Shown here: positions 43,007 to 51,939 of the stretch, piece after piece
Layout: the number at the start of each line of letters is the position of its first letter
Numbering within the stretch: the first letter of the stretch is position 1
Source of the DNA: Streptomyces bottropensis ATCC 25435
Lineage (GTDB): Bacteria > Actinomycetota > Actinomycetes > Streptomycetales > Streptomycetaceae
NCBI RefSeq assembly: GCF_000383595.1
Contig: NZ_KB911581.1
Span: forward strand, 5,601,519-5,665,518
Direction of reading: 5' to 3'
Length of the DNA: 64,000 nucleotides
The notes under the pieces: generated by a model
Databases searched by the model: none
What the model saw: the letters and a program-made list of their open reading frames with translations, nothing else
Told to the model about the DNA's origin: nothing
Translations under genes and position numbers: made by a program

Positions 43007-44435
43007 ATGAGGATTGCTGAGGTCCTTGTTCCCGCCCCTGTCGGAGGCACTTTCCAGGTGAAGCAGCCTATCGGGTCCTATCCCCATGTCCGTGTCCGGG
43101 ATGACGGCCGAGCCGTGGTCTCGCAGGCCGGTTCGGTCCTGCTGGTCGAAACGGTCCGCAAGATCGGCCTCGACCAGGCGATATCCGCAGCCCTGACCCC
43201 GTGGCGGAGACCGCGAGCCGTCCACGACCCCGGCAAGATGCTCGTGGACCTCGCACTGGCGGTCGCACTCGGCGGGGACTGCCTCGCCGACATTGCACTG
43301 CTGCGGTCCGAGCCGGCCGTGTTCGGGCCAGTCGCCTCCGACCCGACGGTCTCCCGCCTGATCGGCACCCTCGCCGCTTCGGGCGAGAAGGCGCTGACGG
43401 CGATCCGCACCGCACGTTCCGAAGTACGCAGGCGGGTCTGGGAACTGGCCGACGACCGTGCTCCGGACGTCGGCGCTCAGGTGACCGTGGACCTGGACGG
43501 GGTCCTGGTCGTCGCGCACTCGGACAAGCAGGACGCAGCCCCGACCTGGAAGAAGACCTACGGCCACCACCCGCTCATGGGCTTCGTCGACCACGGCCCG
43601 GGAGGAACCGGCGAACCTGTCGCGGCCCTCCTTCGGCCCGGCAACGCGGGCTCGAACACGGCCGCCGACCACATCACCGCCGCTCGCCTCGCCCTCGCTC
43701 AACTGCCCAAGAAGTACCGACGGGGACGGCGGACGCTGATCCGCTGTGATTCCGCGGGCGGCACCCACGAGTTCGTGGCCTGGCTCGCCCAGCGCGGACG
43801 CTGGCTGTCCTACTCGGTCGGCATGGTGATCACCGAGGCCATCCACGAGCACGTCCTGAAGATCCCGGCATCGGCCTGGACACCCGCGGTCGAGTCGCAC
43901 GGCGAGATCCGTGACGGGGCCTGGGTCGCCGAACTCACCGGCGACCTGCTCGACGGCTGGCCGCAGGGCATTCGGTTGATCGTCCGCAAAGAACGGCCCC
44001 ATCCCGGAGCCCAGTTGAGGATCACGGACGCTGACGGCATGCGGATCACCTGCTTCGCCACCAACACACTCAACCGGCCCATCGCCCAACTCGAACTCCG
44101 CCACCGGCTGCGGGCCCGCGCGGAGGACCGCATCCGGGCCGCGCGTGCCACCGGACTGCGGAACCTGCCCCTGCACACCACCGCGCAGAACGGCATCTGG
44201 TTGGAGATCGTCCAGATCGCCCTCGACCTGCTGGCCTGGATGCCCATGCTCGCCCTGACCGGCCGGGCGAGGCTCTGGGAACCGCGTCGCCTGCGGTTTC
44301 CGCCTGTTCTCCGCAGCCGGCCAGCTCGTCACCACCGGTCGGCGCAGGATTCTCCGCCTCGCCCGGCACTGGCCCTGGGCCGGTGAGATCACCGCCGCAC
44401 TTGAACGGCTCGCGCTCCTGCCCGACCCCGGCTGA
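43007..44435 (+). pseudogene. IS1380-family transposase with a 3' frameshift
   Basis: Starts at ATG 43007. The core holds the first Asp in VTVDLDGVLVVAHSDKQ and a YGHHPLMGFVDHG motif. The second Asp is in LIRCDSAGGTHEFVAWL, and the family end is LDLLAWMPMLALTGRARLWE. Near 44300 one extra C (CGGTTTCCGCC) shifts the frame. Removing it gives RLFSAAGQLVTTGRRRILRL and ends at 44435 with LLPDPG. Without repair a different tail ends at 44386. Near-complete, probably only recently inactivated or mis-sequenced. The repeat GGCACTTTC around 42990 and 43040 lies by its left end. Confidence 0.82.
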
Positions 44436-44552
44436 CCAGCAACCGACCGTCCCTGCGACAGCATCACCCGCCCGGGGCAGTGGAACCTGGCGCCCACCCG
44501 ACGCGACAGCCGGGCCACCAACCTGCCCGGCATCAGCTTCCGGAAAGCAAAA

Positions 44553-44579
44553 GGGTCCACCGACTCCGTCGGTGGACCC
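44553..44579 (+). terminator. 12-bp hairpin downstream of IS1380
   Basis: GGGTCCACCGAC (44553-44564) pairs perfectly with 44568-44579 across TCC. A likely factor-independent terminator at the end of the IS1380 segment, directly before istA sequence resumes. Confidence 0.65.
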
Positions 44580-44597
44580 TCAAGAAAGATCGAGGTT

Positions 44598-45047
44598 AGA
44601 GGCGTCCCGCGCCGACTGGTGCCCGATAACCTGAAGACCGGCGTCGACAAGCCCGACCTCTACGACCCGAAAATCAACAAGGCGTATGCCGAACTTGCCA
44701 CCCACTACGGAGCGTTGGTGGACCCGGCGAGGGCATCGAAGCCCAAGGACAAGCCCAGGGTGGAGCGGCCCATGCCCTATGTCCGCGACTCGTTCTGGCG
44801 CGGGCGGGAGTTCACCTCGATCGAGCACATGCAGACCGAAGCGATCACCTGGGCCCAGCAGGTCGCCGGACGCCGGCAGTGCCGGCCGCTGGGCGGCGCG
44901 GCCCCGATGGCCGTGTTCGGCGCGGTCGAGGCCGCCGCCCTGCTGCCGCTGCCACCCACCCCGTTCACCCTGGCCCGCTGGTCGACGGCCACCGTCGGCC
45001 CTGACATCAAGGTCGGCCGCACCGCACGAGAGGCGGCGAGCGCATGA
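44598..45047 (+). pseudogene. istA: IS21-family istA, 3' portion
   Basis: Resumes istA after the composite insertion: PRRLVPDNLKTGVDKPDLYD (second catalytic Asp), then INKAYAELATHYGALVDPAR, KDKPRVERPMPYVRDSFWRG (the Glu in RVER). It runs to VGPDIKVGR, where the normal C-terminus is lost at a junction with an IS701 fragment near 45035. The IstB gene that should follow is missing. Confidence 0.85.
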
Positions 45048-45227
45048 CGTCGCCCGGCGGTACGCCCGTATCGCGAGGCGGTTCGTGCGCGTGGAACCAC
45101 GGCGCCGGGCACGGGCGTTCGTGCTCGGGCTGTTGTCGGGCCTGCCGCGCAAGAACGACGCACCCACGACGCGGCCCACCGACTCGACTGGTCCCACTGG
45201 CGACGACGCCACCAGGCCCGATCCTAA
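45035..45227 (+). pseudogene. IS701-family transposase with internal deletion
   Basis: The first part reads HDVARRYARIARRFVRVEPR then RARAFVLGLLSGLPRKN, the N-terminus of an IS701-type transposase. It then jumps, in another frame, to DAAHRLDWSHWRRRHQARS and TAA at 45225-45227, the family C-terminus. The whole catalytic core is deleted. It resembles a minimal derivative that could in principle be moved by an active relative, though I found no terminal repeats. Confidence 0.6.
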
Positions 45228-45474
45228 GCCAGCCACTATCAGCGGCAAGCCACCCACGCATGAAGATCGCGATCTACAGCTGGAGTAAAAAAGCCCTCCC
45301 TCGGCACATGGCGGACCGAGTTTCTGCACATTCTCGCGACCGAAACCCTGTTGCGGGAACCGATTCTGCCGGGCGGCGTGGCGTCATCGTCCTTCACCAG
45401 CAGAGGGCGGCAGCCACCAATCCGACGCCCGGAACTGCTCCGGAGAAATAACGCAATTACCCATCTACTACGTT
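45228..45474. other. Region with no supportable gene
   Basis: It contains a short plus-strand open stretch (GTWRTEFLHILATETLLRE from about 45309) that looks protein-like but has no start and no family. An AT-richer block precedes the hairpin at 45475. Confidence 0.3.
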
Positions 45475-45511
45475 GGTGAGCCCTTCCAGTCTACGACTGG
45501 AAGGGCTCACC
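45475..45511. terminator. 16-bp hairpin between IS debris and the Rhs immunity gene
   Basis: GGTGAGCCCTTCCAGT (45475-45490) pairs perfectly with 45496-45511 across CTACG. It lies about 80 bp beyond the stop of the immunity-type gene on the minus strand and suits termination of the Rhs operon. Confidence 0.75.
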
Positions 45512-45591
45512 GAGTCACTCGACTGGATCAAATCCAGCTATAGCAGGAGGCGGGAGTGACACCAGGCGGCTATCGGCCAGCCGTCCTCGTT

Positions 45592-45858
45592 TCACTCTTT
45601 CCAGTCACTTCCACCTATTCGAAAATGTAGATAGGCGAAGATAATTGCCGCCACCTCTAGAGCAGGTGTGGCGTAGAGCATGCCTTGACCGATCGCATCG
45701 GCGTGACGCCAAGGAAGCGACATGCACACCCATCCGAGAATCCAGAAGAATATCCCGGACAACCCAAGACAGAGCGACCATTTACCCGCAGGAGAGGTTC
45801 GCAGCGAGGTAACCCTCCGCTTTCTGCCAGGGTGATTTGACCTACTGATGCGTGACAT
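45592..45858 (-). CDS. Probable immunity membrane protein for the Rhs toxin
   Basis: 88 aa from ATG 45858, overlapping the end of the Rhs gene by 17 bases. The basic N-terminus (SRISRSNHPGRKRR) precedes two hydrophobic segments (LCLGLSGIFFWILGWVCMSL and ATPALEVAAIIFAYLHF). The DNA is clearly AT-richer than its surroundings, like the toxin end before it. Genes directly after a polymorphic toxin tip normally encode the matching immunity protein. A membrane protein fits a toxin with hydrophobic segments. Function inferred from position only. Confidence 0.6.
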   Translation of the reverse strand: MSRISRSNHPGRKRRVTSLRTSPAGKWSLCLGLSGIFFWILGWVCMSLPWRHADAIGQGMLYATPALEVAAIIFAYLHFRIGGSDWKE

Positions 45859-47739
45859 ACGGGGGAATCGATACATAAGCCTTCACTGTCTTTGTGCCCC
45901 TTTTTGGATACCACTCGAGCGTCTTATTGAGCCACTGCCTGTACACCTCACCTGTAGCATAGATGGCAGTAGCCAGGAGCAGAGCTGGACCGGATGCGGC
46001 TGCAGCCGCATATTCGATCCAGGCCGCTATCGCAGTTATCCCGAAGTTACCAATTTTCATGCGATCCGTGAGCCACTTTGTTCTCTTTCTACTCAGCTTC
46101 AGGGTGCAACTGACATAGCCACAGGAAAGCTTAGTCTTGTTGTACTTTTTGATCGCTTTTCGACCGTCGAGATCGTATTTGTTCACCGGATCCGAGGGAT
46201 AGCCGTAAGTATTCGCGTTGCCCCCCATCGCAGGGTCGACACTGAGGAATCGCCCGGTAGTGGAGTCGTACAGCCGGACTCCCATGAGGGTCAGCCCATT
46301 GAGGGTGCGAGTCGACCTCTGGTAGGTGCCGAGTGGGCCGTACTGGGTCGCGGAGGTGCCGTCGCTCTTGTTGCCGTACTCGTCGTAGTGCTGGACCGTG
46401 CTCGCCACGGTGGTGTCGAGCGGTTGCTGGACCATGATGTCGCCGTGGATGTTGGCGAAGTGGAGGACGATGGAGCCACTGGCCGCTGTAGTGGCGGTCA
46501 GCCCACCCTCATGTCCGTGATGTTGCGGCTGACCGTGTCGCCGGTCTTGCTCCAGGTCGGACGGTCAGTTGCGTCACCATAGTGGCTGGTGGTGGTGCCA
46601 TCAGTGCTCCACGTGCCATCGGTTGCCTGGGTCTGGGCGGTCTGGACAGCGAGGCGTCCAGTGGCGTCCAGGGTCCAGGTGTTACGGCTGGTGCCGACGG
46701 TCTCCGAGGCCACCAAGTCGTTGGTGTGGTAGGTCAGAGCCGATTCACCGTTGGAGGTGGTGCGGCCGAACGCGTCGTAGGCATAGCCGGAGTTCGCCAG
46801 GCGGTCGGCGCTGTCGTAGGTGTACGACGTGATGGCCGTGGTGGTGTCGTTGGTGCTGCTGTCGCAGTCGTCCGAGCTGGTCTTCAGCGCGGTGCGGTTG
46901 CTGTTGGCGTCGAGGGTGTAGGCGCGGGTGACGCAGCCGGTCGTGGTGGTGTCGGCTGCCTGGGTGAGGCGGCCTGAATTGTCGTAGGTGTATTCGGACT
47001 GGGTGTGGAGCCGTCTGTCTGCGTGTGGCCCGTCTGACGGCCGGTTATCGCATACCCGGCGCTATCGGAAGCCACCGTAACGCCGTCCGAGTCCGTGTAT
47101 TCGCGGCCGGTCTCCTTGCCGGTCGGGTCGGTCGTGACGGTGAGTGTGTAGTCACCCGGCAGCGTTTCGGAGGTCAGCGCGCCGTCCGCGTCGTAGGAGG
47201 CGGTGAACGTGCTGGCGACCGAGTCGGTCAGGGTCTTGAGGTTGCCCGCTGTGCCGTAGGTGTAGGTCACCGTGGACGGGGCCGAGTCGGTGGTCTTCAC
47301 CGGCCGGTTCAGGAGGTCGTAGGCCGTGGTGCTGGTGTTGCCCGCACCGTCGTCGTACGAGATCGGGCGTCCGAGGGTGTCGTATCCGTAGGTGATCGTC
47401 TGGCTGTTCGAGGACTGTGTGGCCACCTTGCCGTTGTCCGTGTTGTAGGTGACGGTGGTGGCCGGTGTGGCTGTACCGATGCCGCCGGTGATTGCCATCT
47501 TGGTGACGCGGCCTGCGGCGTCCACGGTGGTCGTGGTGGTGCGGGTCACGCTGTTCGCTGTCTCGGCCTTGGTGGCGATCTGTCCCCAGCGGTTGTACGT
47601 GTAGACCGTGGTGACCAGGCTGGCGGGGTTGCTGCCGCCGCCCGTGCTCGTGGCCGCCGGTGTGGTCCGGCACAGCAGCCCGGCCCAGAGCACGGAGGAG
47701 CAGGCGCCTGTGCCATCGGCGCTGTAGTACGTGTACTAG

Positions 47740-49139
47740 TACTGCAACGGTGTCTACCGTGACTGCTGGCCAGGTTCGTCGTTGTTGTGGTTATGGGTGG
47801 GGACCTTGCTGATGTGCGTGTGTGGGCGCGTGAATTGGATGCGGTGCACGGGCGGTTCGTGCACCGGTTCAGCCGGTCGGAGCCGCGGGAGTCGGCGCTG
47901 GCCTATATGCGGGGCCTGATCGCTCCGTTGCAGCGCAAGAACGGTTGGACGCTGGCCGAGGAAGCGGGCCATGGCGGGCCGGACCGTATCCAGCGGATGC
48001 TGAACCGGATCGAGTGGGACGCCGACGAAGTCCTCGACGACGTGCGCCGCTACGTGGTCGACAACCTCGGTGACCGCGAGGCGGTGCTCATCGTCGACGA
48101 CACCGGCTTCCTGAAGAAGGGCACCCGCTCGGCAGGAGTGCAGCGGCAGTATTCCGGCACCGCGGGCCGCACGGAAAACTCCCAAATCGGCGTCTTCCTC
48201 GCCTACGCCGCCAGCCGGGGACGCACGCTGATCGACCGCCGTTTGTATCTGCCCACGTCCTGGACGGACGACCGGGAACGCTGCCGCCGGGCCGGCATCA
48301 GCGACGAGATCGCTTTCGAAACGAAGGTGGCCATGGCCAAGGCGATGGTCCGAAAAGCGATCACGGACCGGATCCCGTTCCGGTGGGTGACCGCGGATGC
48401 CGCCTACGGCTACAGCAAGGGCTGGCGCTTCGAACTCGAGCAGGCCGATGTCTTCCACGTCATGGCCACCACCCGGCACGACACCGTCGTCACCCGCTGG
48501 TCCATCGACCACCCCGTCCACGACCTGTTTCCCGGACTGCCACGGCAGAAGTGGAAACGCCGCTCCTGCGGTGAAGGAGCCCACGGCCGGCGGATCTACG
48601 ACTGGGCCCGCGTCGAGGTGAGGCCCTGGCACCGCGAGGACCGCCGGCACTGGGTTCTCGCCCGCCGCAGCGTCAGCCAGCCCGAGGAGATCTCCTACTA
48701 CATCGCCTACTGCCCCGCCGACACCACGCTGGACGAGCTGATCCGCGTCGCGGGCAGCCGATGGGCGGTGGAGGAGTGCTTCCAGACGGCGAAGCAGGAG
48801 TGCGGCCTGGACGACTACCAGGTCCGCCGCTACCCCGGCTGGCACCGCCACATGACCCTCGCCATGGCAGCCCACGCCTGCCTCACCGTCCTGCGAGCCC
48901 GCCAGCTGGACACGGAGAAAGCAGAAACGGATCCTCCCAGCTCATCCACCTCAGCCTCGCCGAGATCCGACGCCTGATCACCCGTCTCACCAACCGCCGC
49001 CCCACCCCTACCGACCACATCCTCCACTGGTCGACATGGCGCCGCAGACGGCAGTACCAAGCACGGTTGAGTCACTACAAACGACGCGGACACAGCCCTT
49101 GAAAACTGCCTAGCATTCAGAACAAGCACCGTTGCAGTA
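47740..49139 (+). mobile_element. IS701-family element with CTAG target duplication
   Basis: Inverted repeats TACTGCAACGGTG (47740-47752) and its complement (49127-49139) are perfect. CTAG at 47736-47739 and 49140-49143 is the 4-bp target duplication typical of IS701. The element sits inside the Rhs gene. Deleting it and one CTAG restores the Rhs frame except for one TAG codon at the target itself. Confidence 0.9.
47787..49102 (+). pseudogene. IS701-family transposase with a 3' frameshift
   Basis: Starts at GTG 47787. It has the N-terminal motif RFVHRFSRSEPRESALAYMR and GLIAPLQRKNGWTLAEEAG. The catalytic core carries Asp in EAVLIVDDTGFLKKGTRSAG, Asp in RWVTADAAYGYSKGW, and Glu in GSRWAVEECFQTAKQECGLD. 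At about 48931 (AAACGGATCC) one G is missing. The true end, SSQLIHLSLAEIRRLITRLT to HYKRRGHSP, is in the next frame and stops at 49102. Otherwise complete. Confidence 0.85.
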
Positions 49140-49470
49140 CTAGAGCGTGCCGGCGTCCGAGCCTGACGATCCGGCTGTGCGGGTGGTTGCGACGCGGCCG
49201 GAGTCGTCGTACGTCGTGGCTGTGGTGCTCTCCTCTCCACCGCTGGTGGACTTCTGCTGTCCGGTGGCCCAGTCGTAGACGGCTGTCGATGTCTGTGTGT
49301 CCGCGTCGGTGGCGTATCCCGGTATTGCCGCTCCTGTCACGACCGAGGTCACGAGGCCGGAGACCGCGGCGGAGGTGGGTCGGTCCTCGTCGTAGGAGTA
49401 CGACGTGTGTTCACGGGCCGGGGTCGCTGTCCCGACGGCAAGCGTGGTCTCGCTGGTGGAGCCGGATAGC

Positions 49471-49612
49471 TCACCACGAAGGCATCTGGCACCAGAACCT
49501 CGCCAGCCGATGCGACGACCTGCGCAATCTGCTGACCTATCTTGATCAGGATGCTGCAGCGTGGGTTGCTGCTTCGTCCCGTATTGACACTGTGCTCGGG
49601 CAACGCCCCTGA
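49471..49612 (+). pseudogene. 3'-terminal fragment of an unknown gene
   Basis: The plus strand encodes HHEGIWHQNLASRCDDLRNL, then LTYLDQDAAAWVAASSRIDT and VLGQRP before a stop at 49612. It is protein-like but has no start and begins exactly where the Rhs repeats end, so it is a recombination junction. No family recognised. Confidence 0.4.
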
Positions 49613-50093
49613 CCCTCCACACCTGCCGAAGGATCGCTGGCAGGTTCGGCGGAAGACGTCCGGCCCGAGCGCCGCCAGCCGCCCCGGGCCCGGGCAGGCC
49701 AGGCCGGGCCTGGCATCACGCTGGACGACCGATCACACACCGGCCCCGACGACGCGACGACGCCACTCGCCACCCACGACCGGCCCGAAGCAACTGCCGG
49801 CGACCAGCCGCCGCCCTCCTAGAAACGGAAGCCGTCCCGGACCAGCGCAGTGCTGCCTGGATATGCGACGTCGCGTGGCTGAGCCGGTTATGCATCAACT
49901 GGCCGTTGTGCTCGACGAACTTCTCGACGTGCCAGGCGAGCGGCGTGGCAGCGGGTACGTCGTCAGAGAGCAGCCCGCGCGCCAGCGGGGCGGGGCCTGG
50001 TCACCGTCCGGCCCGGTCACCTGTGCGCCAACCGATGAGGCACTGCGGGCCCCGCCGGAATCCGGCGAGGCCCGCAGACGTCTGCTGCTGTGA
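49613..50093. other. Region with no supportable gene
   Basis: 480 bp. A plus-strand stretch (MHQLAVVLDELLDVPGERRG at about 49890) may be a remnant; otherwise only low-complexity GC-rich DNA is seen. Confidence 0.4.
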
Positions 50094-50474
50094 TCAGGGG
50101 GTGAGGTCCAGTACGCGGACCGGCTCGCCCGCCCACCGCTGCGGGGCAGTGGTCGCGATGATTGCGCCGTCGGGACGGTCCGGGGTGGGCTGCGCCGCGT
50201 ACTGGCTGTGCGCCGCGGCCCAGGTCTCCTGTCGCGCGACGTCCAGGGCGGCGGCCAGGTCCAGATCGAGGACGGTGATGCCGGGAAGGGAGGCGAGGTG
50301 TTCGGCCGTGCCGGGCCGGGCGCGGTCGGCTTCGACTAACGCGCATGCCGGGGCGTACAGGAACCAGCCCGATTCGGCGTGGGCGCGGTGGATCAGACGG
50401 GAAGCGAGGACGTTGCCCTGGCCGGCTGCGGCCATCGCGGTGTCGTCCAGGACGATGTGCACAGCGTCACTCAC
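50094..50474 (-). CDS. PIN-domain toxin (VapC-type)
   Basis: 126 aa from GTG 50474, which overlaps the antitoxin stop (GTGA). The PIN pattern is visible: Asp in HIVLDDTAMAAAG near the start, Glu in ACALVEADRARPG, and an Asp near the end in PTPDRPDGAIIATTAP. It would act as an RNase on tRNA or mRNA, neutralised by the partner encoded just upstream. The two-gene order (antitoxin first, overlapping) is classical for type II systems. It is AT-poor and codon-typical, with no sign of decay. Confidence 0.75.
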   Translation of the reverse strand: MSDAVHIVLDDTAMAAAGQGNVLASRLIHRAHAESGWFLYAPACALVEADRARPGTAEHLASLPGITVLDLDLAAALDVARQETWAAAHSQYAAQPTPDRPDGAIIATTAPQRWAGEPVRVLDLTP

Positions 50475-50728
50475 CGGCTGGTCACCTGGGCCAGGCGCCG
50501 GTCCAGCTCGCTGTCCAGATCCTGCTCCTCGGCAGCGGTCGGCGCATAGCCGTTCCACTCCTTCAACGCGGCCAGAGCCTTCTCCGCCCGCTCGGCACGC
50601 TCGCCCGGAGTCAGCAGCGTCTCCGCGAGACGGGCGAGATACGCGCGCAGCGACAGACCCTCAGCGGCAGCTATAGCGGCCAGCCGGTCTTTGGCTTCCT
50701 CGGGGATACGGACGTTGGCATCGGACAT
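50471..50728 (-). CDS. Antitoxin, ribbon-helix-helix type
   Basis: 85 aa from ATG 50728 with AAGGAG upstream. The first 45 residues fit a ribbon-helix-helix fold: SDANVRIPEEAKDRLAAIAA, then EGLSLRAYLARLAETLL. The rest is a helical toxin-binding tail (RAERAEKALAALKEWNG). A perfect 24-bp palindrome begins 27 bp upstream of the start and is the obvious autoregulatory operator. Partner of the overlapping PIN-domain gene. Confidence 0.78.
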   Translation of the reverse strand: MSDANVRIPEEAKDRLAAIAAAEGLSLRAYLARLAETLLTPGERAERAEKALAALKEWNGYAPTAAEEQDLDSELDRRLAQVTSR

Positions 50729-50755
50729 CGTCGTGCTCCTTCCCATATCCCTCCA

Positions 50756-50779
50756 GGGTACGGGTACGTACCCGTACCC
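50756..50779. promoter_or_regulatory. 24-bp perfect palindrome, toxin-antitoxin operator
   Basis: The 24 bp at 50756-50779 are fully self-complementary. They are made of GGGTACGGGTAC followed by its reverse complement, so GTACCCGTAC-type half sites repeat. Its place just upstream of the antitoxin start fits binding by RHH dimers. Confidence 0.8.
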
Positions 50780-51213
50780 GCACCTGCTGTGCGACTGATT
50801 CCGGTCAAACCCCTGTGGCCGAATCCAGTGCAATGCTGTGAGGGCGGTGGTCCTCCAACCCCCGTGGAGGCCCCCACCTCTGGCCCCGCCCGCGTGCTGA
50901 CTGCCTGGGCGGGGTCGCGCCCTACGAGCAGGCGATAGCCACCGTTCAGGCCGCATGTGGCGTTCCGTCCAGCCGCCCCGGACGCCTCCTGGCCGGACGC
51001 CACGCCCGCGGACCCCCGCCCTGGCCCGCAGGACCTCGCCGACGACGACCTCGCCGACGGCTGGACGACCAGTTGCTGTTTCAGTGGAAGCCCTGCCCGG
51101 CCGTTCGCCTTCGGCTTCTGCAGACGGCTTCGGTGCTCTTTGTGCGGATGTGCCCTGATGGGGGGTTAGGCTGCGCGCGGGTAAGGCCGTCGGCGGGGAG
51201 GGGCAAGCAGGTC
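50780..51213. other. Region with no supportable gene
   Basis: About 430 bp between the toxin-antitoxin promoter and the HNH gene. A short plus-strand stretch from 50957 (AFRPAAPDASWPDATPADPR) is open but low-complexity. The promoter of the HNH gene probably lies in its right part. Confidence 0.4.
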
Positions 51214-51939
51214 ATGAGGCGTCAGCAGTGGTGGGGGCGGTGTCTGGCGGCTGTGGCCGTAATGGCGATGACGGGGTGTACGGCGCTCGAGGACGGCGGG
51301 GTCGCTGGCCCGGAAGGAAGCACGGCGTCCGAGTCGGGGGCCGAGGCCGGGCCCGGTGACAGCAAGGCGGGCCCGGATGACGGCACGCTGCCCGGAGTTC
51401 CGGACGCGGATACCGCGCGCACGCAGCTGGCCGGGCTGAAGGTGGCCGCACACGGCTCGATGACCGGCTACAGCCGCTCGAAGTTCTCCCACTGGGCGGA
51501 GCAGGGCGAGAACTGCAACACCCGCGAGGCGGTGCTCGAGCGCGACGGCACGGATGTACAGCGCGATGAGGAGTGCCGAGCCACCTCCGGAACGTGGGTC
51601 AGCGTCTACGACGACGTCACCGTAACGGATGCCTCGAGGCTCGACATCGACCACATGGTGCCCCTGGCCAACGCGTGGCGCTCCGGTGCCAGCACCTGGG
51701 ACGCGGACAAGGGCAAGGCATTCGCCAACGACCTGACCCATCCGCAGCTGATCGCGGTGACAGCCTCCTCCAACCGGTCCAAGGGCGACCAGGGCCCCGA
51801 TGAGTGGCAGCCGCCGGCCAAGACCTACTGGTGCACCTACGGGAGAGCCTGGACCGCGGTGAAGACCGCCTACGAGCTGACAGTCACCGAGGCGGAGAAG
51901 GACATGCTGGCCGAAATGCTGGACACCTGTACGTCATGA
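51214..51939 (+). CDS. Secreted HNH-type nuclease lipoprotein (DUF1524-like)
   Basis: 241 aa from ATG 51214, with GGGGAGGGG upstream. A lipoprotein signal is clear: RRQQWWGR, a short hydrophobic core, and a MTGC lipobox with the lipid Cys at 22. After a disordered acidic linker (to about 70), the nuclease domain contains RLDIDHMVPLANAWRSGAST (His near 146), then FANDLTHPQLIAVTASSNRS and KGDQGPDEWQPP. This is the HNH arrangement of GmrSD C-terminal/DUF1524 proteins. It probably degrades extracellular DNA or RNA at the cell surface. It overlaps the next gene by four bases. Confidence 0.85.
   Translation: MRRQQWWGRCLAAVAVMAMTGCTALEDGGVAGPEGSTASESGAEAGPGDSKAGPDDGTLPGVPDADTARTQLAGLKVAAHGSMTGYSRSKFSHWAEQGENCNTREAVLERDGTDVQRDEECRATSGTWVSVYDDVTVTDASRLDIDHMVPLANAWRSGASTWDADKGKAFANDLTHPQLIAVTASSNRSKGDQGPDEWQPPAKTYWCTYGRAWTAVKTAYELTVTEAEKDMLAEMLDTCTS

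Larger units (their letters stand above)
39513..44597. mobile_element. Composite insertion splitting istA (Tn554-like recombinases plus IS1380)
   Basis: The two halves of istA, ...FRYFDG and PRRLVPDNLKTG..., flank this segment. It contains two tyrosine recombinase genes, a hypothetical gene on the other strand and an IS1380 element. A 9-bp CCTCGATCT occurs in opposite orientation near both ends (about 39536 and 44586), but clear terminal repeats are lacking, as is normal for Tn554-type elements. IS1380 may have arrived later, inside or beside the recombinase element. Confidence 0.65.
45842..49470 (-). pseudogene. Rhs/YD-repeat polymorphic toxin gene, decayed and split by IS701
   Basis: YD-type repeats run from about 49470 (HTSYSYDEDRPTSAAVSGL, AVYDWATGQQKSTSGG). 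After the IS701 element they continue (VYTYNRWGQIATKAETANS, ITYGYDTLGRPISYDDGAGN). Frames break near 47005 and near 46503. The end has the Rhs core (VRLYDSTTGRFLSVDPAMGG, then ANTYGYPSDPVNKYDLDG) followed by a variable 105-residue tip. The tip has a hydrophobic stretch (FGITAIAAWIEYAAAAASGP, ALLLATAIYATGEVY) and AT-rich codons. The 5' part, with any secretion signal, is missing. A TAG at 49140-49142 also interrupts the frame. Confidence 0.8.

Noticed and set aside
42932..44650. Minus-strand frame of over 500 codons opposite the IS1380 transposase
   Set aside because: Antisense shadow; the plus strand has full IS1380 motifs.
45309..45450. Plus-strand GTWRTEFLHILATETLLREP stretch
   Set aside because: No start codon, no family; too short to support beyond a note.
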